64,000 bases of DNA from Lacinutrix himadriensis (GCF_001418105.1 NZ_LIQI01000019.1:310001-374000), one strand, 5' to 3'. Positions 8,366 through 17,393 are shown, counted from the first letter of the stretch. Notes: generated from the letters alone by a model not told the origin. A program made the numbers and translations.

Positions 8366-10126
8366 TCAAATGATTAATCGTACACCACCTAATTCTTCAA
8401 TTTTATACGGAAAATGGTCTCCTGGTGAACCGATAAACATAAAGTTGATTGGAATGTTCCATTCTTTGGATAATTTAGTGATTAGTTCTGGTCCAAAATT
8501 AGCATCTAGTTCTATAAACTCGATTTTAATTAAAGGGTATTCCCTATCCACGACATCTATATCATTTCTAAATTGTTCTGTAATCGGATTACCATTTTTT
8601 GTAGCCGTAACGACTTTTAATTTTTTGGTATGTTCATTTCTTTGAATATATAACAACACTTTATTTAGTGTTTCTACATCGTCATCCTTTGTAAAATAGA
8701 CAAATTCCTGAGAGTTAATCGTATCAATTACTGCCAGTATTTTACTATCTGTTTTCATCACAAAACTACGAACAGGATCAAAAATGGTATGGATTACTTT
8801 TAATAGCACTTTTAGCAATAAAGTTCTATTCAGCATTATCGTTGTAAAAACAATAGCAGGAATAAAATAATCTAAAAAGACAGCTACATTACTAGCACCA
8901 CCTTCTATTGGAGGCATAACTACATTACCTATTAACGCTATAATCACAGCCGTAATTGCAATAAGTATTGCAATCCAACTTGCTTTTTCCGGACGAGGCA
9001 AACTGTTTCTTTTTACTTTAAGAAGTACATTCCCTATTCCGAATAATGTCATTACAGATAAGAAGGAAATGGTATAAACACCAGCCAACAGTTTTACATT
9101 TCCTTTGGTAATAAGTAAAACAGAAATGGTTAAAATTAAGAAAACTAGGATAATGCGATACGAGCTTCCCCTACTATTTTTCTTAAGAAAAAACTGAGGC
9201 AAAACTCTATCTAAAGCCATTCTTTCTAACAATCCAGAAACACCAACAAAACTTGTTAATACTGCGCCACTAAGTACTAAAAAGGCATCTATACTTATTA
9301 AAATCGCTAACCAATTACCACCAACATGTGATGCCATTTCGATTAAAAGTGTATTTTGATATGCATCACTTTGTAATAAAGGAATTGCAAATAAAGACAG
9401 TGCAAACAATGCTGTTAACGGATTTAGTACACTTACTACAATCCACATATTCTTTAGTGTTTTTGGAAATACGCCTTTCTGTTGATCTTCGACAAAATTT
9501 GCAGAACTTTCAAATCCTGAAACCCCTAACATAGAAGCTGCAAAACCAAGAAAAATGGCTTTGGTTATACTCCCTGAAGTGGTTGGGAAATGCCAATTTT
9601 CAAGAAATAAACCAATACCATTATTAATCAAGAAGAAAATAATAAAACCACTTAATATAGCAAAAGACAGCAAGTGAAAAAGAAAAATACCTATAGCGAC
9701 TTTGGAAGATTCCGAAACACCTACAATAGTGAGCGCTCCAAAAAAACTAAGCAGTATGATGGTCGCAATTATTACAGAAATGGAAGGCACCAAATGATGT
9801 AAATAATGAATGGCTTCATTTGCTGAAATAACTGCAGTAGCCATATAAGACAACAAGGTTAGTGTGGCTGCAAAAGAGGCCATAAATTTACTTGTTGTAT
9901 TTAATAGTGCATTATAAGCTCCACCATTTAATGGTAATGCACCAACAACTTCTCCGTAAATTTTTCGAAACAAAAAAAGCACCAAAGACACGATAAGCAA
10001 CGTAATCCAGGCATACTGTCCAGCAAAAGCAATAGCCAAAGCAGACACGTATAATACGGAAGAACTAATATCATTCCCACAAATAGCAGTTGCTGCCAAC
10101 TCGCTTAATTTTTTATGCTTTTTCAT
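8366..10126 (-). CDS. APC-superfamily amino-acid permease with C-terminal cytosolic domain
   Basis: The first roughly 440 of 586 residues are hydrophobic, with about 12 membrane helices typical of the amino acid/polyamine permease family. The start includes SSVLYVSALAIAFAG, and LFRKIYGEVVGALPLNGGAYNAL matches the conserved GGxY region. The last 130 residues or so are a soluble alpha/beta domain (KILAVIDTINSQEFVYF onward), as in permeases that carry Usp-like regulatory tails. It is in the middle of the 11774-5781 operon. The substrate cannot be predicted. Confidence 0.87.
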   Translation of the reverse strand: MKKHKKLSELAATAICGNDISSSVLYVSALAIAFAGQYAWITLLIVSLVLFLFRKIYGEVVGALPLNGGAYNALLNTTSKFMASFAATLTLLSYMATAVISANEAIHYLHHLVPSISVIIATIILLSFFGALTIVGVSESSKVAIGIFLFHLLSFAILSGFIIFFLINNGIGLFLENWHFPTTSGSITKAIFLGFAASMLGVSGFESSANFVEDQQKGVFPKTLKNMWIVVSVLNPLTALFALSLFAIPLLQSDAYQNTLLIEMASHVGGNWLAILISIDAFLVLSGAVLTSFVGVSGLLERMALDRVLPQFFLKKNSRGSSYRIILVFLILTISVLLITKGNVKLLAGVYTISFLSVMTLFGIGNVLLKVKRNSLPRPEKASWIAILIAITAVIIALIGNVVMPPIEGGASNVAVFLDYFIPAIVFTTIMLNRTLLLKVLLKVIHTIFDPVRSFVMKTDSKILAVIDTINSQEFVYFTKDDDVETLNKVLLYIQRNEHTKKLKVVTATKNGNPITEQFRNDIDVVDREYPLIKIEFIELDANFGPELITKLSKEWNIPINFMFIGSPGDHFPYKIEELGGVRLII

Positions 10127-10186
10127 AAATACACGTGCCTAAAACTTCTATTCCTTTGTCTATTAATAATTAAAATGACTTGCTAT

Positions 10187-11083
10187 TTATTTTAAAAAAT
10201 CGGGATTCTTAAACGCAGGATTTGGATATTTATAAAAACCTTCTCCTGTAGAGATTCCTAATTTGTTTTTATCTATAAAATTCTCTTTTAGATATTTTAC
10301 CGTTTTAATGGTTATTGGATTATTGGTTTTCTCTGCTGCTATTTGATTAATATTATATGCAGTGGTAATCCCAACGATATCGAGAATTCCAAAAGGTCCT
10401 ACAGGTGCTCCTGTTGCTTTTATCCACGTTTTATCTATAGTTTGCACATCTGCAACGTCGTTTACCAATAAGTTAGTCGCTGCACTTAATAATGGCACTA
10501 GCAAAGAGTTAAGAATATATCCTGGCTGCTCTTTATGAAGTGGTAAAGCCAACATACCAATAGCCTTTGCAAAAGCTACAACATCTTTAAAATTCTGTGG
10601 ATCTGTAGTAGCATGCCCCATAACTTCTGCTGTGTTATGCATCCAAATGTTATTCGCAAAATGTAGTGCTAAAAACTTTGCTGGTCTTCCTGTGGCATCT
10701 GCAAACTGACTTGGTAAAAGCGTAGAAGAATTGGTTACAAACACGGTTTTCTCTGGAGCGACTTTCGCTAATTTATGATAAAATTCTATTTTAATTTTCG
10801 GATTTTCTGGTACTGCTTCAATGAGTAAATCGGCATCTTTTACCGCTTCTGCTAAATCGGAAGTATAATTTAAATTTTGATCTGTTTTATCTAATTGTTC
10901 TTGTGTTGCATTTAAATCACGTTTAAAAGCTTCACTCATGGTTTCAAATTTCGCTTTTGCTTTATCTAAAACTGCATCATTAATATCGTAAACCGTTACT
11001 TTAAATCCGTGAAACGCTGTTAGAAATGCTATTTGATATCCTAAAACACCGCTTCCTGCTATGGTTACATTTTTATAATTCAT
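10187..11083 (-). CDS. 3-hydroxyacyl-CoA dehydrogenase (3-hydroxybutyryl-CoA dehydrogenase type)
   Basis: The NAD-binding Rossmann motif is GSGVLGYQIAF, directly after the start. EAVPENPKIK and the SNTS-like VTNSSTLLPSQ loop follow, then LHFANNIW (the HFF/HFxN catalytic His region), and GFYKYPNP closes the C-terminal 3HCDH domain. The ATG at 11083 is preferred over the upstream one at 11113, because the family starts immediately before KNVTIAGSG and the upstream choice overlaps the BON gene. The enzyme oxidises 3-hydroxyacyl-CoA in beta-oxidation or related pathways. Co-regulation with oleate hydratases points to hydroxy-fatty-acid turnover under stress (inference). Confidence 0.88.
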   Translation of the reverse strand: MNYKNVTIAGSGVLGYQIAFLTAFHGFKVTVYDINDAVLDKAKAKFETMSEAFKRDLNATQEQLDKTDQNLNYTSDLAEAVKDADLLIEAVPENPKIKIEFYHKLAKVAPEKTVFVTNSSTLLPSQFADATGRPAKFLALHFANNIWMHNTAEVMGHATTDPQNFKDVVAFAKAIGMLALPLHKEQPGYILNSLLVPLLSAATNLLVNDVADVQTIDKTWIKATGAPVGPFGILDIVGITTAYNINQIAAEKTNNPITIKTVKYLKENFIDKNKLGISTGEGFYKYPNPAFKNPDFLK

Positions 11084-11105
11084 GGTACTATTTTTTAATT
11101 TGTTT

Positions 11106-11774
11106 TTATACATATATTGGGGAATATTCTACTTCCAATTGATTGATCACATTCGTAATTCCTGGAGCATGATACGCCGCGATTTCTGCATCCTCTTTTT
11201 CTTTCATAGAACGCACAGTTCCGCTTAATGTTAACTCTTGATTATGAATAGCCACATTAATGTTTTTGGCATCTATATTTGCCGAACGTTCAAATGCTTT
11301 TTTAATTTGATTTACTACATTTTGTGGCGTTGCTTTCGGCTTTACATCAATATTATTGATTACTTCTTTAACACCATATAAATGCTCGATAGTTCTTTTC
11401 GCAAAACTCTTTTGGTACTCCCATTCTAGTTCTCCAGTTAAATAAATTATTCCATCTTCTACTGTAACAATAATATCTTCGGAAGGTACCGAAGCATTCC
11501 ACTCTAAAGCATTTATTGCTGCTTTTGCTATTTCTATATCCGATTTTTTATCGCTATCTGTGTATTTTACTTTAATTTCTTCTGCGACAGCTTTTATGCC
11601 AGATATACGCTTAACAGCATTTTCAATTGCTGTTTTTTTTGGTAAGTTACTTACAATTCCAGTAAGTGTTACAATACCATTGTTTACGGTTACACCAATC
11701 TCGGTTTCCTCAATATTGGGCTGCCATTTTAATTCGGCTAAAACGTCATTTTTAATTTCTAAATCTGTTTTCAT
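11106..11774 (-). CDS. Triple BON-domain protein
   Basis: This 222-residue protein consists of three BON (OsmY-type) domains at about 1-70, 75-145 and 150-218. Each shows the repeated pattern 'D..I...V...L.W....V....I.V.V..G.V.L.G.V'. Domain 1 carries GIVTLTGIV, domain 2 GIIYLTGELEWEYQK and domain 3 ELTLSGTV. There is no signal peptide, unlike OsmY, so a cytoplasmic role or binding at the inner membrane is likely. It is closely paralogous to 11945-12598. It is the first gene of a four-gene operon behind promoter 4. Confidence 0.9.
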   Translation of the reverse strand: MKTDLEIKNDVLAELKWQPNIEETEIGVTVNNGIVTLTGIVSNLPKKTAIENAVKRISGIKAVAEEIKVKYTDSDKKSDIEIAKAAINALEWNASVPSEDIIVTVEDGIIYLTGELEWEYQKSFAKRTIEHLYGVKEVINNIDVKPKATPQNVVNQIKKAFERSANIDAKNINVAIHNQELTLSGTVRSMKEKEDAEIAAYHAPGITNVINQLEVEYSPIYV

Positions 11775-11813
11775 AATCCATATACTTTAAATATTTTGAT
11801 ATCTAATTTAGTA

Positions 11814-11856
11814 TAAAGTTACTGCGGTAAATAATATTATATGCTGACCTAAGTCA
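11814..11856 (-). promoter_or_regulatory. Regulon promoter 4: TGACTTAGGTCA site plus -7 TAACTTTA
   Basis: The site is at 11845-11856 and the -7 element at 11821-11814 on the minus strand, with a 23-bp spacer. It drives the BON-dehydrogenase-permease-ATPase operon. Confidence 0.86.
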
Positions 11857-11863
11857 GTATAAA

Positions 11864-11901
11864 AAATCACCCTAACATCATATGATGTGTTAGGGTGATT
11901 T
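11864..11901 (-). terminator. Intrinsic terminator after second BON gene
   Basis: A perfect 14-bp inverted repeat (11864-11877 with 11888-11901) encloses a short palindromic loop. On the minus strand it ends in a T/A-rich run just before promoter 4, isolating the two BON transcription units. Confidence 0.82.
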
Positions 11902-11944
11902 CCTATAAGACAACACTATTATGGTTTCTTATAAATTTATAAAA

Positions 11945-12598
11945 TTAATACTCCACTACCAACTCGTTTTCCACACTCCATACTCCTGGCGCATAAAAAG
12001 CGGTTCGTCTAGCATCCTCTTTTTCTTTTAAGGAATGCACTTTACCTATCAATTTAATGTTATGACCTTCGGCTTTTACAGTAATCCCTTTAGAGTCAAT
12101 ATCTGCAGAACGTTCAAATGCTTTTTTAATTTTATTTTTAATGTCTTCTGCTCTTACCGGGTTTTTTAATGCAATATTATTTACCACATATTTTACACTT
12201 TGTAAGTTTTCCACCGCTTTTTTAGCCGCAGTTTTTTCAAAATCCCACATCACTTCCCCTTCTAGATATACCCAACCATCTTCCACTTTAACGTCGATTT
12301 TATTGGAAGGCACCGAAATATTCCATTTTAAAGCATTCACTGCAGCCTTAGCTATTTCTGTATCCGATTTGTGTGCAGAAGTACCATACTGCACTTCAAT
12401 CTCTTCGGCTACAGCCTTCACCCCTACTACACTTTTAGCTGCTTTTTCTGCTTCACGCTTTTTAACATAACTATCTACAGTTCCTGTTAGCGTTACAATT
12501 CCATCTTTTACAACAACACCAATTTGCGTTTCATCAATACTTGGTTGCCATTCTAATTCTTCTAAGATGTCTTCTTTAATACTTAAATCTGATCTCAT
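11945..12598 (-). CDS. Triple BON-domain protein, paralogue 2
   Basis: This 217-residue protein has three BON domains at the same spacing as 11106-11774 and about half of its residues in common with it by eye, for example RSDLSIKEDILEELEWQPS against KTDLEIKNDVLAELKWQPN. It has no signal peptide. It is monocistronic, with its own regulon promoter (12635-12677) and terminator (11864-11901). The tandem arrangement indicates gene duplication with both copies kept under the same control. BON domains bind phospholipid or act as structural stress modules; the exact partner is unknown. Confidence 0.9.
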   Translation of the reverse strand: MRSDLSIKEDILEELEWQPSIDETQIGVVVKDGIVTLTGTVDSYVKKREAEKAAKSVVGVKAVAEEIEVQYGTSAHKSDTEIAKAAVNALKWNISVPSNKIDVKVEDGWVYLEGEVMWDFEKTAAKKAVENLQSVKYVVNNIALKNPVRAEDIKNKIKKAFERSADIDSKGITVKAEGHNIKLIGKVHSLKEKEDARRTAFYAPGVWSVENELVVEY

Positions 12599-12634
12599 TA
12601 TTTCTATGATTTAAATTAAACAATTATTATACAC

Positions 12635-12677
12635 CAAAGATATGCACCACTTAAAACACTGACGCTGACCTACATCA
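12635..12677 (-). promoter_or_regulatory. Regulon promoter 5: TGATGTAGGTCA site plus -7 TATCTTTG
   Basis: The site is at 12666-12677. The -7 element 12642-12635 is a perfect TAnnTTTG, after the same 23-bp spacer. It drives the second BON gene. Confidence 0.86.
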
Positions 12678-12745
12678 GTAGGGTTCTTTTTTCTGAAAAC
12701 TTTAACAAAGCAATCCTTTTTAGAACATAAACATCTTACAGCACA

Positions 12746-12781
12746 AAAAACCCAAACAATATAGCTACTGTTTGGGTTTTT
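12746..12781 (-). terminator. Intrinsic terminator after dps
   Basis: A 13-bp perfect inverted repeat (12746-12758 with 12769-12781) is flanked by A and T runs. It lies 30 bp after the dps stop codon on the minus strand. Confidence 0.85.
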
Positions 12782-12811
12782 AATTTTGAAGGATTTATAA
12801 ATTTGGAATGC

Positions 12812-13288
12812 TTATTTTAAATGGGATCGTAACATCCAAGCTGTTTTTTCATGCTGTTCCATAAGCCCTGTAACGTAGTCGCTAATGCCATCTGCTTGCC
12901 ATTTGTCGGCAATAGGTTTTATTTCTTCTCTAATAAAAATGATAATGCTTTCATGGTCTTCTAGCAATTCTGCAAAGATACTTTGACTATCATTTTTACC
13001 TTTTGTTTTTTCGGTAAGATGTGTCAATTCCGAATACTTTGCTAAAGTTGCAGGCACATAATGCCCTATCATACGTATTTTTTCTGCTACGGTATCTACA
13101 ACCTCTTGTTGCTCTTCATATAAGGTTTCTAAATAAACATGTACCGAATGAAAATCTGGACCTTCAACATTCCAATGAAAGTTTAAAGTCTTAGAATACA
13201 ATACAAATTCGTCTGCCAATATTTTTGATAATTGGTCTGCTATAGCTTGTCTGTTTTCTGCTGAAATTCCTATGTTTGGTGTTTTCAT
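12812..13288 (-). CDS. dps: Dps-family DNA-binding ferritin-like protein
   Basis: This 158-residue protein has the Dps/ferritin four-helix signature. The first helix ends in TLNFHWNVEGPDFHSVHVYL, whose His and downstream Asp/Glu (YEEQQEVVDTVAEKIR) form the inter-subunit ferroxidase site. It oxidises Fe2+ with H2O2, stores Fe3+ in a dodecamer and, in many species, protects DNA. It is monocistronic, with regulon promoter 6 just upstream and a terminator just downstream. Its presence with ferritin in the same regulon shows iron sequestration is part of the response. Confidence 0.95.
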   Translation of the reverse strand: MKTPNIGISAENRQAIADQLSKILADEFVLYSKTLNFHWNVEGPDFHSVHVYLETLYEEQQEVVDTVAEKIRMIGHYVPATLAKYSELTHLTEKTKGKNDSQSIFAELLEDHESIIIFIREEIKPIADKWQADGISDYVTGLMEQHEKTAWMLRSHLK

Positions 13289-13315
13289 CTTTATGATTTT
13301 TAATTAATTATGAAG

Positions 13316-13358
13316 TAAAGGTATTGGATGTTTCAAACAATTATTATGACCTAAGTCA
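13316..13358 (-). promoter_or_regulatory. Regulon promoter 6: TGACTTAGGTCA site plus -7 TACCTTTA
   Basis: The site is at 13347-13358 and the -7 element at 13323-13316, with a 23-bp spacer. It drives dps and lies just downstream of the 13372 stop codon. Confidence 0.86.
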
Positions 13359-13371
13359 GTAGACACTATTT

Positions 13372-13995
13372 TTAAGATTTTTTTAATACGGAATAGATAG
13401 AATATCCCACAGAAGCAAATACAACACCTAAAAATGCTATTGCCATATCCTTTTGTGCATCCCAGATATCTCCTTGCGTACCCAAATAGGAAATTCCTTG
13501 TTCTACAAAAAAAACATCTGCTACTAGCCATTCTATAATTTCATATAAAGCGCTTGCAGATAGAATAATTAAAATAGGAAATCTTAAAGCTACTTTTTTT
13601 GAAATTTTAATCCAATTGGAAAGGCATTCTTGCAATGGATAATATAATAGAAATCCAAAACTAAAATGGACTAACCTATCATAATGATTTCTTGAAGAAT
13701 GAAAAACCTCTTGTAGCCAATAGCCAAATAAATTTTGCGCATAGGTGTATTTAGAACCATACACGTGAAGACAAAGAAAGATACAAATTAGGAAATAACT
13801 ATAATTACTAAAGCGATACTTTGCGTAGGTAAGCATTAAAAAAAGCAGTGCAATAACCGTTAACGTATTTTCTATAAACCAATTCTTAACGTCTGTTGTA
13901 CCAATTAGGGAATTCCCCCAAACGATACTAAATAACAAACCAAACCAAAAAGGCTTATGTCCGATTACAGTTACAACACTGCTGTATAATTTCAT
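13372..13995 (-). CDS. DUF2238-like integral membrane protein (YjdF type)
   Basis: This 207-residue protein has about six hydrophobic segments and the family features YDRLVHFSFGFLLYYPLQE and EIIEWLVADVFF in membrane context. YjdF/DUF2238 proteins have no assigned activity. It lies 62 bp after the oleate hydratase gene 14058-15650 on the same strand and has no regulon site of its own, so it is probably co-transcribed with that gene. An involvement in membrane-lipid handling would fit the neighbour but is inference. Confidence 0.82.
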   Translation of the reverse strand: MKLYSSVVTVIGHKPFWFGLLFSIVWGNSLIGTTDVKNWFIENTLTVIALLFLMLTYAKYRFSNYSYFLICIFLCLHVYGSKYTYAQNLFGYWLQEVFHSSRNHYDRLVHFSFGFLLYYPLQECLSNWIKISKKVALRFPILIILSASALYEIIEWLVADVFFVEQGISYLGTQGDIWDAQKDMAIAFLGVVFASVGYSIYSVLKKS

Positions 13996-14057
13996 TTTAA
14001 TATCAATATTTATTATAAATGGTTAATGAAATTATTACGTTTCATTTTATAATTCCA

Positions 14058-15650
14058 TTAGCCACTAATCGATTTTACAGCGGTTAATAGGGCTTTCGGA
14101 CTATGTATAGAATCGTAAACAGGTAATACTTTCTTATCGGTTTCAAACAAACCAAAAACTGCGGTTTGCGCTGTTCTTACCGAATATTCTACGGTAAATA
14201 CAACATCTTTTGGAACCTCAGCAAACTGTCCTAAAAACGCAAAATTAGTCGCTCCTTTTGGTAATACTTTTGGTCTATCTCCTTTTTTTCTTGGCATAAA
14301 TAAACTATCAATATAAGGCATTGCTGTTGGAATACAATTTACTTTTCCTGCATGTACAATTGGATTCATTAAATCTTGTACTTTTAAATGATACCATAAT
14401 TCTTCCAGTATTTCTTTACCAGTACATTCTGCCATTGTTTTATTCACATAGTTTCCTTTTCTATCTGGATACAATCCATAACCCCAAAATACTTTAACAT
14501 CCTCTGGTTGGTTTGGAAAATGTGGTTGACGTGCAATAACTATAGACATCAACCAATTAGAATCTGTCATGGTCACTAAACCTCCTGTACCATCTACATT
14601 ACCAGAAAAGTTTTCCATATAATCATGAAAAGTACTGTCCTTTAAAGTAGCGGTAAATGAATACCATTTTTGTAAATCGATGTTATCACAAAAAGGATTT
14701 GGATTACCAAAAGCTTTATCTTTTTTCGCTAGTGTTTTCCATAGTTGCCAAGATCCTGATTCCGCAATTCCTTTTAGTTTCGCAGGTCTTTCCCAGGCAC
14801 CATTATCGGTGCTTTCTGTAATAGAACCATTAGTAATAAAGACGTAATCGTTTTCCCCAAGTACGATTTCATTTTTATCTTTTAAATGGATAACTGTCGC
14901 TGTTTTTTTATCTGAAGACAAATTAAAATCGATATCCACGACTTCGTGACCTAAGTCAAAATGTACACCGTAATCCTTTAAATAATTTCTTAATGGAATA
15001 ACTACAGAATGGTACTGATTGTACTTGGTGCGCATTACTCCTCCTAATCTTTTTAAACCATCAATTAAATGAATAAAGCGTTTCATATAGCGTCTCATTT
15101 CTACAACGCTGCTCCATTTTTGAAAAGCAAACATGGTAGACCAGATGTACCAAAAATTAGTTTCGAAAAAGGCTTGATCAAACCAATCTTCAATTCTTTT
15201 ATTACTTAATGATTTCTCGGAAGCGAATATCAGTTTTAAAAATTCTGCTTGTTGTTTTTTGGATAGTCCATAAGAAGACACATCCATAATTTTCCCTTCT
15301 TTTAAAAGTCTCGCTTGTCCGTTGGATACAAATCGTTTATTAAATTCAAACGACTCATCACGTACAGAAACATTTGGATCATCATAGGAAGGAATATTAG
15401 ATAATAAATCCCAATAGCAAGCATAATGCGCTTCATGCATTCTACCGCCTCGTACTACAAAACCTTCTTCTTTATCTCCTGCGCCATCCAATGCTCCTCC
15501 AAGAATAGTATCTTTTTCTAAAATATGTATATTTTTTCCTTGCACACCCGCATCTTTAACTAAAAAAACGGCACTTGCAAGAGAAGCTATTCCACTTCCT
15601 ATAAGATATACTTTAGCTTCTTCTGGGTTTTTGTTTTTTATTTTACTCAT
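14058..15650 (-). CDS. Oleate hydratase family protein (MCRA), copy 1
   Basis: This 530-residue FAD-dependent fatty-acid hydratase has the nucleotide-binding start YLIGSGIASLASAVFLVKD. The flavin loop is RGGRM, where the usual RGGREM motif carries the catalytic Glu. It ends with FLGQFAEVPKDVVFTVEYSV, strongly conserved in the family. It adds water to cis-unsaturated fatty acids such as oleic acid to give 10-hydroxy acids. Met in place of Glu in the loop is known from the Rhodococcus-type (HFam3) enzymes. Unlike copies 2 and 3 it has no TGA-N6-TCA promoter; the 150-bp leader holds AACGGTT repeats instead. It is about half identical to the other two copies by eye and is the most divergent of the three. 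Confidence 0.91.
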   Translation of the reverse strand: MSKIKNKNPEEAKVYLIGSGIASLASAVFLVKDAGVQGKNIHILEKDTILGGALDGAGDKEEGFVVRGGRMHEAHYACYWDLLSNIPSYDDPNVSVRDESFEFNKRFVSNGQARLLKEGKIMDVSSYGLSKKQQAEFLKLIFASEKSLSNKRIEDWFDQAFFETNFWYIWSTMFAFQKWSSVVEMRRYMKRFIHLIDGLKRLGGVMRTKYNQYHSVVIPLRNYLKDYGVHFDLGHEVVDIDFNLSSDKKTATVIHLKDKNEIVLGENDYVFITNGSITESTDNGAWERPAKLKGIAESGSWQLWKTLAKKDKAFGNPNPFCDNIDLQKWYSFTATLKDSTFHDYMENFSGNVDGTGGLVTMTDSNWLMSIVIARQPHFPNQPEDVKVFWGYGLYPDRKGNYVNKTMAECTGKEILEELWYHLKVQDLMNPIVHAGKVNCIPTAMPYIDSLFMPRKKGDRPKVLPKGATNFAFLGQFAEVPKDVVFTVEYSVRTAQTAVFGLFETDKKVLPVYDSIHSPKALLTAVKSISG

Positions 15651-15684
15651 AATATTATAGATAAAAATTAATAAGTAATGTGAT

Positions 15685-15775
15685 AACCGTTCATGTATTT
15701 TCTATCCGTTAAATCTGATTAGTAAACGGTTTTGGTTACTAAAAACGAATTAAAAAACGTATACTTTTAACGGTT
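15685..15775. promoter_or_regulatory. AACGGTT repeat cluster upstream of oleate hydratase copy 1
   Basis: AACCGTT occurs at 15685-15691 and its complement AACGGTT at 15725-15731 and 15769-15775. A partial copy lies around 15705-15711. The outer pair forms the inverted repeat ATAACCGTT/AACGGTTAT. The spacing suggests operator sites for a separate regulator, but no binding protein can be named. Confidence 0.45.
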
Positions 15776-15800
15776 ATAACAGCACTTTAAATTTGTTGTT

Positions 15801-16370
15801 TTAACTGAATTTATTCTTGATTTTTTTTAAATCAAATGCTAGAAATATTCTAAAAACACCAGCGGTAATACATGCCATTGCTGTCATATACACGATGCTT
15901 AATCCTGCAAAAATTGGATTCGCTAATAATAGAAAGGCAAAAAGTAAGGTTAGAATTCCTAGAAATAAAAACCATCCCCAATTAGGTACATCAGCAGATT
16001 TAAATTGAAAGGACAAACCAATAGCCATAAACCCTTGAAACAACAACCAAAAACCTATATAAAAAGGTAGAATGGCCATCGTCATTAACGGATGTGAGAT
16101 TAGTAATATTCCTATTATAAGATCTAGAATTCCACCTGCCAGATGCCAACCCCAACCTTCCATCTCGTTGCTGCTAGAAACAGAAAATGCGATTTGAGAA
16201 ATACCAGAAACAATGATAAATACACTAAAAACAATACTTAAAGACACATAACTTGCTAGTGGTGTTTGAAAGACCCAAACTCCTGCAATTATGTATAAAA
16301 TACCGAGTAAAAGGGATATCCACCAATTTTTTACTGCGGATTGTGCGGAACTTAAAATGGTAGTTGCCAT
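15801..16370 (-). CDS. HdeD family membrane protein (DUF308)
   Basis: This 189-residue protein has six membrane segments arranged as three pairs, the repeated DUF308/HdeD fold (GILYIIAGVWVFQTPLAS, later GGILDLIIGILLISHP and LGILTLLFAFLLLANP). HdeD is an acid-resistance membrane protein in E. coli; homologues are common in stress islands. It is the last gene of the operon that starts with ferritin at 21164, 20 bp after the lipoprotein gene 16391-16891. Confidence 0.9.
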   Translation of the reverse strand: MATTILSSAQSAVKNWWISLLLGILYIIAGVWVFQTPLASYVSLSIVFSVFIIVSGISQIAFSVSSSNEMEGWGWHLAGGILDLIIGILLISHPLMTMAILPFYIGFWLLFQGFMAIGLSFQFKSADVPNWGWFLFLGILTLLFAFLLLANPIFAGLSIVYMTAMACITAGVFRIFLAFDLKKIKNKFS

Positions 16371-16390
16371 AACGTTTTTATTTAAAATTA

Positions 16391-16891
16391 TTAATCGACA
16401 TTATTTTTAAAAAGATCTTTTAAAGCAGTCCCTAGTTCTGTCATATCATGATTAAACTCACGCTCGAATTTCAGTTCATTTGCTACAGTAGTCGCATTAA
16501 AAGAAACGACACCGTCTTCAAACGCTTTAGCTCTTTTTGCTAATTTCTCTTTAAGTTCTTTATTTTTTTGTTCTAGGGTATCTAGTTCTTTTGTCAATTT
16601 TTCTTTTTCCTTTTTATTTGCTACTGCTATTTTTTCTCGAAGCGCTTTAATCTTATGCTCTGTATTATCAATGGCAGTTTCTGATGATGTTTTAAATTTC
16701 TGCCAATCGGAAGTCACACTAGTTTTAATTTCTTCACTAGTGTCTTTTGCTCCTTGTTTTAGATCATTATTAAGTTCTTTTACGTCCTCTTTAACCGATT
16801 TAGCATCTTGTTTAGATGCCTGTCCACAACTAGTTAAAACGACTCCTGCCATAAATACAATTACAGTTAAGGATAAAATATTTTTTTTCAT
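16391..16891 (-). CDS. Coiled-coil lipoprotein, copy 1
   Basis: The protein has 166 residues, with a signal peptide ending in a lipobox (VVLTSCGQ, Cys22) and a long Lys/Glu coiled coil (about 70-130) with a heptad pattern. It is clearly paralogous to the adjacent 16917-17393 gene: both have DWQKFKTSSETAI/HWETFKKDAEIAV, then a coiled coil, then a final FNHDMTELG/FVRDMNELI helix. It is probably anchored in the outer membrane facing the periplasm. No named family is recognised. Confidence 0.82.
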   Translation of the reverse strand: MKKNILSLTVIVFMAGVVLTSCGQASKQDAKSVKEDVKELNNDLKQGAKDTSEEIKTSVTSDWQKFKTSSETAIDNTEHKIKALREKIAVANKKEKEKLTKELDTLEQKNKELKEKLAKRAKAFEDGVVSFNATTVANELKFEREFNHDMTELGTALKDLFKNNVD

Positions 16892-16916
16892 AATTGATTG
16901 TTTTATTTGTTATTAA

Positions 16917-17393
16917 TTAATACTCTTCTTTTTTACAAAATTCTCTAAGGCCCATTATAAGTTCATTCATATCACGGACAAACGATTTTTCAAAGGTTGT
17001 TTTTATGGCTTCATCATTTTCATTAAGATGTTCCATATCTGTGGTAATCTTTTTATTAATCTGAGCCAATCTCTCTTGGAGACCGTTCTTTTTTTGTTCT
17101 AAGGTATCCAGTGCTGTCCTGCATTTTTGTTCTTCTTTATTTATATCGGAAAATTCTCGCTTTAAATCTTCAATTTGACGCTCTCTTGCTTTAACAGCTA
17201 TTTCTGCATCTTTTTTAAATGTCTCCCAATGTACTTTTAAGGAATCTTTTCTTACTTGATTTACCTGCAGATTAGCTTCCTTACTGTTTTCATTAGTTAA
17301 TTTTAAATTTTTATTTGTCGCAGAACTGCAACCTAAGCATCCAATTCCTAAGAGAAGTACTAGTACAACCGATGCAAATATTTTAGCTTTCAT
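16917..17393 (-). CDS. Coiled-coil lipoprotein, copy 2
   Basis: The protein has 158 residues, a lipoprotein signal (LGIGCLGCSS) and a coiled coil. It shares the end motif 'DMNEL..GLR' and the start of the mature domain with its neighbour 16391-16891, so the two arose by tandem duplication. It follows gpmA by 22 bp in the ferritin-HdeD operon. An envelope-stabilising role under stress is inferred only from context. Confidence 0.8.
   Translation of the reverse strand: MKAKIFASVVLVLLLGIGCLGCSSATNKNLKLTNENSKEANLQVNQVRKDSLKVHWETFKKDAEIAVKARERQIEDLKREFSDINKEEQKCRTALDTLEQKKNGLQERLAQINKKITTDMEHLNENDEAIKTTFEKSFVRDMNELIMGLREFCKKEEY

Noticed and set aside
15681-15693. TGATAACCGTTCA as a fifteenth regulon site
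   Set aside because: The half-sites are 7 bp apart instead of 6 and there is no -7 element at the fixed distance. It is part of the AACGGTT repeats.
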